Shown in pieces: positions 30,868-39,886 of a stretch of 60,961 bases of DNA. Below the pieces are notes generated by a model that was given only the letters and a program-made list of their open reading frames with translations, made no database searches and was not told the origin of the DNA. Origin of the DNA: Colwellia sp. (lineage in GTDB: Bacteria > Pseudomonadota > Gammaproteobacteria > Enterobacterales > Alteromonadaceae); contig NVWU01000024.1 in the NCBI GenBank assembly GCA_002733765.1, positions 1 through 60,961 of the forward strand. The letters run 5' to 3'. The translations under genes were made by a program, and so were the position numbers. The number at the start of each line of letters is the position of its first letter. The stretch's first letter is position 1.

Positions 30868-32148
30868 TTATCCTCTAGTAAACTCTGGATATGCTTCCAT
30901 ACCACAGTCACTAATATCAACACCTTCGTACTCTTCTTCTGCACTTACACGAATACCAATGGCCTTTTTCAACGCGAACCATACAATAAAACTAGTACCA
31001 AATACCCAAACAAAGATAGTTGCTGCACCAATTAACTGACCACTAAAGCTAGCAGCTGAATTAGTGATTGGCACAATAAGTAAACCAAAGAAACCAACCA
31101 CACCATGAACTGAAATGGCACCTACTGGATCATCAATTCTAATTTTATCAAGGGCAAGAATAGATAACACAACAATAACACCGGCGATAGCACCAAAAAT
31201 AGTCGCTTGTAATGGCGAAGGCGTTGATGGCTCAGCAGTAATAGCCACAAGACCTGCTAATGCACCATTTAATGTCATGGTTAAATCCGCTTTCTTGAAT
31301 AAAATTTTAGCAAAAATCAAAGCAGAAATTGCACCAGCCGCCGCCGCAGCGTTCGTATTTAAAAAGACCATAGCAACAGAGTTAGCACTGTTAATATCAG
31401 CAAGTTTTAATACTGAACCACCATTAAAGCCAAACCAACCCATCCATAAAATGAAGGTACCTAAAGTCGCCATAGGCAAGTTAGCACCAGGAATGGCATT
31501 TACTTTACCATCTTTAGTATATTTACCCTTACGAGCACCTAATAATAATACCCCTGCTAATGCAGCAGAAGCACCGGCCATATGAACAATACCAGAGCCC
31601 GCAAAATCAGAAAAACCAAGGTCACCTAAGGTATAAAGACCAAATACTGACTCACCATTCCAAGTCCAAGCACCTTCCATAGGGTAGATAAAGCCTGTTA
31701 ATACTACGGTAAAAGCTAAGAAAGCCCAAAGCTTCATACGCTCAGCAACCGCGCCCGAAACAATTGACATAGCCGTCGCAACAAATACTACTTGAAAGAA
31801 GAAGTCTGATGCATTTGAATAAACAGCACCGCCATCAAAACCTGCTTCTGCAGACTCAGCTAACACTGCGCCTACTAAAGCGTCAGCATCACTTGCGCCA
31901 TCAAGCCCAATACCATTTAAAAACACGCCGCCACCATACATAATGTCATAGCCAACAACTAAATACATAATGCAAGCAATCGCATATAAGGCGACGTTTT
32001 TAGTTAAAATTTCAGTGGTGTTTTTAGCTCTTACTAAACCGGCTTCTAACATAGAAAAGCCAGCAGCCATCCACATGACTAACGCACCACAAATAAGAAA
32101 GTAAAAAGTATCAAGTGCATATTGAAGTTGAAAAATATTTTGTTCCAT
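30868..32148 (-). CDS. amtB: Ammonium transporter AmtB
   Basis: Eleven-helix inner-membrane channel for NH4+/NH3 uptake under nitrogen limitation. 426 residues. Landmarks: the D-x-G-H type segment GSGIVHMAGASAALAG with the first pore His, and HGVVGFFGLL with the second pore His, preceded by DDPVGAIS. The C-terminal cytoplasmic tail (VSAEEEYEGVDISDCGMEAY) is the conserved GlnK-docking element. It lies 11 bases after glnK in one operon. Confidence 0.97.
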   Translation of the reverse strand: MEQNIFQLQYALDTFYFLICGALVMWMAAGFSMLEAGLVRAKNTTEILTKNVALYAIACIMYLVVGYDIMYGGGVFLNGIGLDGASDADALVGAVLAESAEAGFDGGAVYSNASDFFFQVVFVATAMSIVSGAVAERMKLWAFLAFTVVLTGFIYPMEGAWTWNGESVFGLYTLGDLGFSDFAGSGIVHMAGASAALAGVLLLGARKGKYTKDGKVNAIPGANLPMATLGTFILWMGWFGFNGGSVLKLADINSANSVAMVFLNTNAAAAAGAISALIFAKILFKKADLTMTLNGALAGLVAITAEPSTPSPLQATIFGAIAGVIVVLSILALDKIRIDDPVGAISVHGVVGFFGLLIVPITNSAASFSGQLIGAATIFVWVFGTSFIVWFALKKAIGIRVSAEEEYEGVDISDCGMEAYPEFTRG

Positions 32149-32159
32149 TGTGCTTCTCC

Positions 32160-32507
<348 letters not shown>

Positions 32508-32545
32508 CTATTAATTATTTTCATTAAATGCTTTTAACATTACAA

Positions 32546-32561
32546 TACAATTCACATGCCA
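32546..32561 (-). promoter_or_regulatory. Candidate sigma54 promoter of glnK-amtB
   Basis: Minus strand TGGCATGTGAATTGTA matches the sigma54 consensus TGGCAC-N5-TTGCA/T with the invariant -24 GG; the -12 GC is GT here. About 48 bases before the glnK ATG, with NtrC-like sites further upstream. Confidence 0.6.
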
Positions 32562-32622
32562 AAATAATTAACAAAGTAAAAACAAGGTGTTATGGGTTTT
32601 TGTTTTGCAATTGAAATATAAC

Positions 32623-32639
32623 TGCACCAAAATAGCACA
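32623..32639 (-). promoter_or_regulatory. Candidate NtrC enhancer site
   Basis: Minus strand TGTGCTATTTTGGTGCA agrees at 15 of 17 positions with the classical NtrC site TGCACTATATTGGTGCA. A second, weaker copy (TGGTGCGCTTTTTGGCA, plus strand) is at 32664-32680. The positions, about 70-120 bases upstream of the sigma54 element, fit an enhancer. Confidence 0.6.
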
Positions 32640-32712
32640 GTATTGTTAGCGTGGTGTTTTATTTGGTGCGCTTTTTGGCAAGTTCAGGATATTCGAAGGA
32701 AATTAAGCTTAA

Positions 32713-32741
32713 GTAGAAAGATAAACGACTTATCTTTCTAC
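32713..32741 (-). terminator. Hairpin after ovoA
   Basis: Perfect 12-base stem GTAGAAAGATAA/TTATCTTTCTAC with a 5-base loop, 58 bases after ovoA. The poly-T tail is weak, so this could be a Rho-dependent end or an RNA-stability element. Confidence 0.55.
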
Positions 32742-32798
32742 TACTTTGCTCTTAAGAAGAGTCAAATTAGATAGAATAAAATAATAAAACAAATGATA

Positions 32799-34955
32799 TT
32801 ATTTTAATTGCCAGACGCTTAAATGAGGAAAACTTAATGTGAAGTTTCGTCTGTTAATTTTGATAGGCCGCGTTAATTGCTGTTGTTCTAATAAATTAAA
32901 ATGTGCCGTTAGTGCTAGTGAGACGCCCTCAAAGCCTGTAACATTTTCACCATTAATTTTTAGCCCGCCTAACCAGTTTTCTTTACTTATTTTTTGCTCA
33001 TCAAAATCATAACTAGATATCACAATAAGCAAACCTTTGGCATTTAGTCGAGAATGAACATCCTGTAAAAACGCACGAGGATTATAACTTTGTTCAAGTA
33101 TATGCTGAGCAAGAATAACGTCATACCCGTTAAAAACATCTTTGAGATTACTCACATCACCTTGGCTAAAAAATATATTCTCGCGACAAGGCAAATCTAA
33201 ATCCGTTAAGTTGAATTCATAAAAATCAACAATATCTCCTTCGTTTTCTAAGGTATAACGGACTGATTTCCCTTGTTGTAAGTGTACTCCATGACGAATA
33301 TAGCGAGCTGAAAAATCAACGGCATCTACTTGGTTAAAATGTTGCGCTAACATAAAGCTTGTTCGACCCACACTACAACCTAAATCAAGACAGCGATTAG
33401 TTGATACCTGATATTTTTCAATACACGTTAATAACTCATCGGTTATTTGTTGGCTATAATGCTTTACCGCTAATGGCATAGCGGATTTAGTTTCCCCGTA
33501 TTGAGCATGTAGTTGCTGACAAATAATAGTGTCCTTTTCATAATAATTTGCAGTAATATTAGGCACAATTTCACCTTGACTTTGCACGTAACGAAAACCC
33601 ACATGCTGAAAAAAATGACGTCGAAAGGCATAACGAGAATGCTTCATTGCTTCATTACCGGAAGAAATCCATGACCCCCCTTTAATTAAGTTATGTTTAC
33701 CATCAAAGGTAGGGATAGAGAAATCATCATAGAGCGGATGCACGTTAAAACCATGAAAACCATCAATGGTTGATTCTGTCCATTGCCAAACATTACCGAC
33801 AATATCAAAAATCCCGTTGTGTTCAAATTGATCAACAGGACAAGAAGAAGCATAACCTTCGTTATTGATGTTACCTGGTGCAGTTTGCCAAGTAGTTAAG
33901 TCACCTGCTACGTTGTCACGCAAACAAAGCCATTCAGCTTCAGTTGGTAAACGGATAAATTGTTTTTCATTATCCCTACTCTCGCTGTTTTTCCACTGAC
34001 AAAAAGCTTTAGCTTCAAGGTAATTAACTTCAACAGGCCAGTTTAATGGCAACGGTATTTCATTTAACAAATTACGCTGCCAATAAACCTCCTTATTGTT
34101 GTTATCCACTTTTTTAAACCAAAAATGAGGCATAGTCGCTTTAGTAAAGTCGAGCCACTGTTGCCCTTCTTCGGTCCAATACTGACGTTGCTGGTAACCT
34201 TTAGCCTCAATAAAGGCTAAATACTCTTGGTTAGAAACCAGATATTTAGCTGTACGAAAATCATTAACGTTTAACTGATCATCACCATATTCATTATCCC
34301 AACCAAAGGTATCATCACTAGCAGGTTTACCAAATTTAACTAATCGCCCTTTCATTGGCAGCAACGCATTAATAGGCGCTTTACCAGTATTTTGACAAGT
34401 AGACCAAGGCTCAACCGCCGTAAGGTAATGCAAAGGTAACATACGCATAATTACTGACGAGGTTTCAAGGTGAATACGTTCATGTTCACAACCCATAAGG
34501 ATAATCCACGCTAATGAGTCTTGAGTGATGGGTAATGAAAGTGGCATATCATCAATTAAATGTTCAATGAACTGAGTTACTTGCTGTCTATAACCCCTAA
34601 CCTCATCAACACTAGGCCAATCATAATGTTCACTGTTTAAATCATCCCAACTCATTTCATCAACACCAACAGCACAAATAGCTTCTAATTTGCCATTGAT
34701 TCGCTGTGAAATAAATTTACCTAATATAAGTTTATTGATATAAAAACTAGCGGTGTGACCAAAATAAAAAATCAACGGATGGCGTAAACGCTCTGGCCTT
34801 AAATAATAAGCACTATCATCATTGATAAGTGCAAAAAGAGAGTCATATTCAGCCCATGTTTGCTTAAAATAATTTTTTAACTCATCTCTTTTAGCGTTGA
34901 TACTCGCGCCATTTAGCGGCGGAGGCTTGGCTCGCTTGTTTTTACTGACATCCAT
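32799..34955 (-). CDS. ovoA: OvoA: 5-histidylcysteine sulfoxide synthase / 4-mercaptohistidine N-methyltransferase
   Basis: Non-heme iron enzyme that joins cysteine sulfur to histidine, the first step of ovothiol synthesis; its C-terminal methyltransferase adds the last methyl. 718 residues in three parts. The DinB-like N-domain has iron-ligand candidates H67 (FGHTAS), H158 and H162 (HERIHLE). A formylglycine-generating-enzyme-like domain covers about 200-450 (RLPTEAEW, GNVWQWTES, KGGSWISSG, SRYAFRRHF). The SAM methyltransferase covers about 480-718 (LDLGCSVGRTSFMLA). It is last in a three-gene unit after a glutaredoxin and a GS-like ligase. No OvoB lyase gene is adjacent. Confidence 0.93.
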   Translation of the reverse strand: MDVSKNKRAKPPPLNGASINAKRDELKNYFKQTWAEYDSLFALINDDSAYYLRPERLRHPLIFYFGHTASFYINKLILGKFISQRINGKLEAICAVGVDEMSWDDLNSEHYDWPSVDEVRGYRQQVTQFIEHLIDDMPLSLPITQDSLAWIILMGCEHERIHLETSSVIMRMLPLHYLTAVEPWSTCQNTGKAPINALLPMKGRLVKFGKPASDDTFGWDNEYGDDQLNVNDFRTAKYLVSNQEYLAFIEAKGYQQRQYWTEEGQQWLDFTKATMPHFWFKKVDNNNKEVYWQRNLLNEIPLPLNWPVEVNYLEAKAFCQWKNSESRDNEKQFIRLPTEAEWLCLRDNVAGDLTTWQTAPGNINNEGYASSCPVDQFEHNGIFDIVGNVWQWTESTIDGFHGFNVHPLYDDFSIPTFDGKHNLIKGGSWISSGNEAMKHSRYAFRRHFFQHVGFRYVQSQGEIVPNITANYYEKDTIICQQLHAQYGETKSAMPLAVKHYSQQITDELLTCIEKYQVSTNRCLDLGCSVGRTSFMLAQHFNQVDAVDFSARYIRHGVHLQQGKSVRYTLENEGDIVDFYEFNLTDLDLPCRENIFFSQGDVSNLKDVFNGYDVILAQHILEQSYNPRAFLQDVHSRLNAKGLLIVISSYDFDEQKISKENWLGGLKINGENVTGFEGVSLALTAHFNLLEQQQLTRPIKINRRNFTLSFPHLSVWQLK

Positions 34956-34992
34956 AAATCAATTACTTATTTTATTTAGTTAATTAACGCCG

Positions 34993-36153
34993 CTAGGTAA
35001 AAATACTTACCTGATATTGCTTTAGTATTGCTTGCTTTATTTTATCGCCTAACTTCATAGAACAGTCAACTACAGTTTCCGTCGCAGTCATTTTTTCTTC
35101 TATAAGATTAATACTATCACTGAACCATGTACTGGCTTTAAATAAATCAAAGGCACCTAAAGTAGCAGCATTCTCTGTCTTAGTAAAAAGTGACCGTGGT
35201 AACGAAATAGGCGTGAAACTATCGGTTAATAAATGTGGTGTTTGTTCATAAGCTTGCACAGCATCTAACACATTCATTAAGCCATAAAGTACATTAATAA
35301 AAGGGTTATATTGAATGCTAGCTGCACCTAATCTGTGCTCTATTCGCGCTGTTTTTTGCCAGTTTTGTTGTACAGACAATACCTTGTTATGGCTATCATA
35401 GAATAAAGGTTCTTCACCCATATTTTGATCATGTTTGCCAAGTTTTTTATACAAGGCAATACTTCCTTGGTGACCACCTGATATGTCTACAGGCGAACAA
35501 AGCTCTTGCGCTAAACCATAACGCGTTTTCAACGCTAAACGTTCAAAAGCCGCTTCTTCAGGTAAATACAATAAACAACAGGCTAGACTGGTACGTAAAA
35601 AACAGTTTTGTAGATATTCACCAAAACCTTCTTCTGCAATAAGATTATTGCCGCTACGGTCAAGCACACTAACATTGAGCTGCACCGCATTAGGAATATG
35701 AACAGCCCGCGTATCATTGGTAAATATCTGCTTAGAGCCAGCAATAAGCTTGCCTTGATCGCCAGACCAAACCACTGGTTGAATCAAGGTTTCTATCACC
35801 GTGTTTTTTCCATACAACTGTTGAAAGAGTTGCGGTAACTTAATGATAACTTGCTGTAAGTTTTGTGCTTCTTTTAATGGCGTTTGACCATTAAAAAGTG
35901 AAACATATTCCCATTGATTACGCCAATATTCACTGACAATTTCACCCTCAATATTTAACTGGCGTAAACACTGATTAATTTGGCGAAAATCTAATTTTTG
36001 ATTCACCTTGTTATCAAAACGATAACAACCCTCTAGCTCAAAGTGTATTTGCGCTTTATAGCCCAATTGGTCTAAATAGTTCTGCACGAGGGTAATGGCA
36101 TCTATTGCTAAATGCTGCAGCAGTAATGATTGTTGAATTAAATGATTCGCCAT
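34993..36153 (-). CDS. Glutamine-synthetase-fold ligase of unknown substrate
   Basis: Not a known named enzyme, but the glutamine-synthetase catalytic core can be followed along its 386 residues. E-x-E metal motif is FELEGCYRF (E39, E41). SEYWRNQWEYV (74-84) corresponds to the E-x-GQxE region, followed by the helix that normally reads aaDxLxxxK. VQLNVSVLDRSGNN (157-170) replaces the HvHqSLxxxGxN block. PEEAAFERL (198-206) matches PTxNSYKRL. RIEHRLGAASIQYNPF (270-285) matches RIExRxxxxxxNPY. The metal His of the HvHqS motif is not preserved as such. It lies 37 bases upstream of ovoA and 46 after a glutaredoxin. A gamma-glutamyl or similar amide ligase acting on a histidine thiol is an inference. 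Confidence 0.72.
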   Translation of the reverse strand: MANHLIQQSLLLQHLAIDAITLVQNYLDQLGYKAQIHFELEGCYRFDNKVNQKLDFRQINQCLRQLNIEGEIVSEYWRNQWEYVSLFNGQTPLKEAQNLQQVIIKLPQLFQQLYGKNTVIETLIQPVVWSGDQGKLIAGSKQIFTNDTRAVHIPNAVQLNVSVLDRSGNNLIAEEGFGEYLQNCFLRTSLACCLLYLPEEAAFERLALKTRYGLAQELCSPVDISGGHQGSIALYKKLGKHDQNMGEEPLFYDSHNKVLSVQQNWQKTARIEHRLGAASIQYNPFINVLYGLMNVLDAVQAYEQTPHLLTDSFTPISLPRSLFTKTENAATLGAFDLFKASTWFSDSINLIEEKMTATETVVDCSMKLGDKIKQAILKQYQVSIFT

Positions 36154-36199
36154 GATGCGCTGAAAGTTATTATCAAAATTAATTTTGTTGTTAATAGGA

Positions 36200-36427
36200 C
36201 TATGATTTAAGCAACTGATTAAACTCCGTAACCGAAAAACCTTTCAAGAGCTGATCGCCTATCTTCAGTACAGGTACACCACGTAATCGAGTGGCTGCAA
36301 ACTCTTTTTGTCCTTTCGCTGTTTTTACATTACATAATCGATAAGGTATTTTCTGTTGTTCTAAATAGTGTTTCGCACTTTGGCAATGAGGACACTTATC
36401 CATACTATAGAGTACTACACGTTTCAT
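36200..36427 (-). CDS. Glutaredoxin-like redox protein
   Basis: Small thiol-disulfide oxidoreductase. 75 residues with the active site CPHC at 13-16 (SMDKCPHCQSAKHYL) and the cis-Pro RGVPVLKIGDQ motif, which binds glutathione-type substrates. It is first in the unit leading to the GS-like ligase and ovoA, so a role in reducing the sulfoxide or disulfide intermediates of that pathway is plausible. Confidence 0.88.
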   Translation of the reverse strand: MKRVVLYSMDKCPHCQSAKHYLEQQKIPYRLCNVKTAKGQKEFAATRLRGVPVLKIGDQLLKGFSVTEFNQLLKS

Positions 36428-36478
36428 AAGTTTATCTCAAAAGTTATTACAATAAGTTAAGTATACCAAGCTACACGC

Positions 36479-36513
36479 AAAAAAAAACCGCGAAGCCAAG
36501 CTCGCGGTTTTTA
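36479..36513 (-). terminator. Rho-independent terminator of norCB
   Basis: A run, stem AAAACCGCGA/TCGCGGTTTT, T-rich end; 40 bases after the norB stop and before the glutaredoxin gene, separating the two units. Confidence 0.88.
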
Positions 36514-36552
36514 TTATTTTCGCAACGATTAACTCGTTATTTGTAGCTTAAA

Positions 36553-38386
<1,834 letters not shown>

Positions 38387-38622
38387 GGTGTATCCCTTAA
38401 TGAATAATTAAAATTCATGCGTTAGTTATATGTATTAACTTACAATAAGTTATTTAGATTTTACGAACAAAAAATCACTGCTATGAGTAAAGCTCTAAAA
38501 TAATAGCGAGAAGTGAGGATGGAGAGCTTGATAGAAATCAATGTTTGCGATGAGTTGTGTAAAAATGTATCTAAAAGTTAAGAATTGTTGCGCCATATCA
38601 AAAACAACAGGGTTGTTTTGGC
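38387..38622 (-). other. norC promoter region
   Basis: No gene. It includes a perfect FNR/DNR-type box at 38528-38541, reported separately. An exact -10 could not be fixed. Confidence 0.5.
38528..38541 (-). promoter_or_regulatory. FNR/DNR-type box upstream of norCB
   Basis: TTGATAGAAATCAA is a perfect TTGAT-N4-ATCAA palindrome centred 148 bases before the norC ATG. In family terms this is a target for FNR (oxygen) or DNR/NNR (NO), matching the NorCB product. Regulator identity is inferred. Confidence 0.72.
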
Positions 38623-38683
38623 AAAAAGCCTAATTATAATATGCCCTTACATATTTTAAGGGTATATTATAATTAGGCTTTTT
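38623..38683. terminator. 26-base stem hairpin between norC promoter and cupredoxin gene
   Basis: Arms AAAAAGCCTAATTATAATAT-GCCCTT and its partner pair over 26 positions with one G:T-type mismatch; loop of 9. A at one side and T at the other make it symmetrical. It lies 39 bases after the cupredoxin stop and probably ends that transcript. Confidence 0.75.
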
Positions 38684-38721
38684 CAAACCTCCCTAGACCG
38701 AGTCACTAAAATATTACCACT

Positions 38722-39036
38722 CTATTTTTTAATAACTATTACCCGGCCTTTCATACGCGGATGTGGGCCACATTCATAAGGGAAATCCCCCGCTTTATCG
38801 AAGCTACGTTGATAACTTTCATCAGGAAAAAAATAATCCGGCTCTTCTTTCTCAAGCTGTTTAAACCAGACATTATGATATTGACGTTTTTCTATATTTT
38901 TCCAAATAACGGTATCACCTTGAACAATAGTAATTTCAGCTGGGATAAATTTTTTTTTGTAAATATCAACAACATGTTCTGTTGTAAAAGCACCATTTGA
39001 TATAAGCAGTAAACTCATTATCATCCAAATTCTCAT
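38722..39036 (-). CDS. Small periplasmic type 1 cupredoxin
   Basis: Plastocyanin/pseudoazurin-like copper electron carrier. 104 residues with a signal peptide (1-19). Type 1 copper ligands are visible: H54 in RQYHNVWF, C89, H92 and M95 in YECGPHPRMKG. KFIPAEITIVQGDTVIWKN is the classic first beta region. It lies next to norCB, on the same strand, with its own FNR-type box upstream; electron delivery to nitric oxide reduction is an inference. Other plausible partners are oxidases or nitrite reductases elsewhere. Confidence 0.88.
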   Translation of the reverse strand: MRIWMIMSLLLISNGAFTTEHVVDIYKKKFIPAEITIVQGDTVIWKNIEKRQYHNVWFKQLEKEEPDYFFPDESYQRSFDKAGDFPYECGPHPRMKGRVIVIKK

Positions 39037-39308
39037 AATTAACTCCTAATGTGTTTCAAATAACCATGATGTTGTCAGTCTTAAAATAGTGTACAAATGT
39101 TATACCGTAAGCGCCTGATCCTATCAATTTAGCATAAGGTTTAGGACAAAATCCATCAATCACCATCCTAAAATAATGATCAGTACTCGTATCTGCCACC
39201 ATTATTTGTTGATATAGCTCAAACGTTTATTCGACAGCTTTAAAATAACGTTATACAGGGTAAATAATCGAAGTATAGAATGACTTATACTTAACTAAAG
39301 GTATTAAT
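39037..39308 (-). other. Cupredoxin promoter region
   Basis: About 270 bases without a gene. It has the FNR-like box at 39209-39222. Confidence 0.45.
39209..39222 (-). promoter_or_regulatory. FNR/DNR-like box upstream of the cupredoxin gene
   Basis: TTGATATAGCTCAA agrees with TTGAT-N4-ATCAA at 9 of 10 fixed positions, centred 179 bases before the cupredoxin ATG. Its similarity in position to the norC box suggests shared control. Confidence 0.5.
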
Positions 39309-39333
39309 AAAAGAGGGCTTATCTTCCCTCTTT
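39309..39333 (-). terminator. Terminator of the ydbH-ynbE-ydbL operon
   Basis: AAAGAGGG-cttatctt-CCCTCTTT hairpin, 13 bases past the ydbL stop, followed by T-rich sequence on the minus strand. Confidence 0.75.
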
Positions 39334-39346
39334 ACCTTACTATTTA

Positions 39347-39688
39347 TTATTTTTTTACCCATTGTCCCGCCGCATTTTTAGTCAAATGACCTGATTGCGT
39401 TTTAGCTAAGGCTTTTTTACCCGCTAAAGCGGTAACCTGTTGCATGGTAATTTTATTTTTACGCGCTAAGTTCATATAAATATCTTTGCGCTTTTTATTA
39501 ACACTTGTTACTAAGCTTTTCGTTTCGGCGCTATTAACTACTATACCTAAGTAACCATTAGGCATTTCACCAACTAGTCCTTGCTCTTTTGCGTCGCCAA
39601 GTGAAATGGCCCAAGCAGAAAAAGCCATCGTTGAAATTAACAAAGCACAAGTTGATTTTTTTATAAATTTTTTGGTTAAGTTATTCAT
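39347..39688 (-). CDS. ydbL: YdbL-like periplasmic protein (DUF1318)
   Basis: Small periplasmic partner of the YdbH-YnbE envelope bridge. 113 residues: signal peptide (1-27, ending FSAWA), then a DUF1318 body with LGDAKEQGLVGEMPNGYLG and the Lys-rich KKRKDIYMNLARKNK helix, ending in GHLTKNAAGQWVKK. Last in the ydbH-ynbE-ydbL operon, 9 bases after ynbE. Confidence 0.92.
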   Translation of the reverse strand: MNNLTKKFIKKSTCALLISTMAFSAWAISLGDAKEQGLVGEMPNGYLGIVVNSAETKSLVTSVNKKRKDIYMNLARKNKITMQQVTALAGKKALAKTQSGHLTKNAAGQWVKK

Positions 39689-39697
39689 TTTATCTCC

Positions 39698-39886
39698 CTA
39701 AAACAAGTCGCTTTCATCACTAAAGATGTCATCTAGTTCTTTATCTACTTTTACCCTAATCTCATGATCAATTTTTAAATTTAAATTAATCGTGATCGGC
39801 TCTTTTGCGCTAACTTCTACTCTATGTGTACAGCCACTAATGAGAAAAACAGCTAACACAGCGGTAAATATTTGACTCATGTTCAC
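39698..39886 (-). CDS. ynbE: YnbE-like outer-membrane lipoprotein
   Basis: Tiny lipoprotein that in E. coli joins YdbH to form an intermembrane bridge for phospholipid transport. 62 residues with lipobox ISGC (Cys about 19), then THRVEVSAKEPITINLNLKI and an acidic tail. It overlaps the ydbH stop by 4 bases (ATGA), indicating coupling. Confidence 0.92.
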   Translation of the reverse strand: MNMSQIFTAVLAVFLISGCTHRVEVSAKEPITINLNLKIDHEIRVKVDKELDDIFSDESDLF

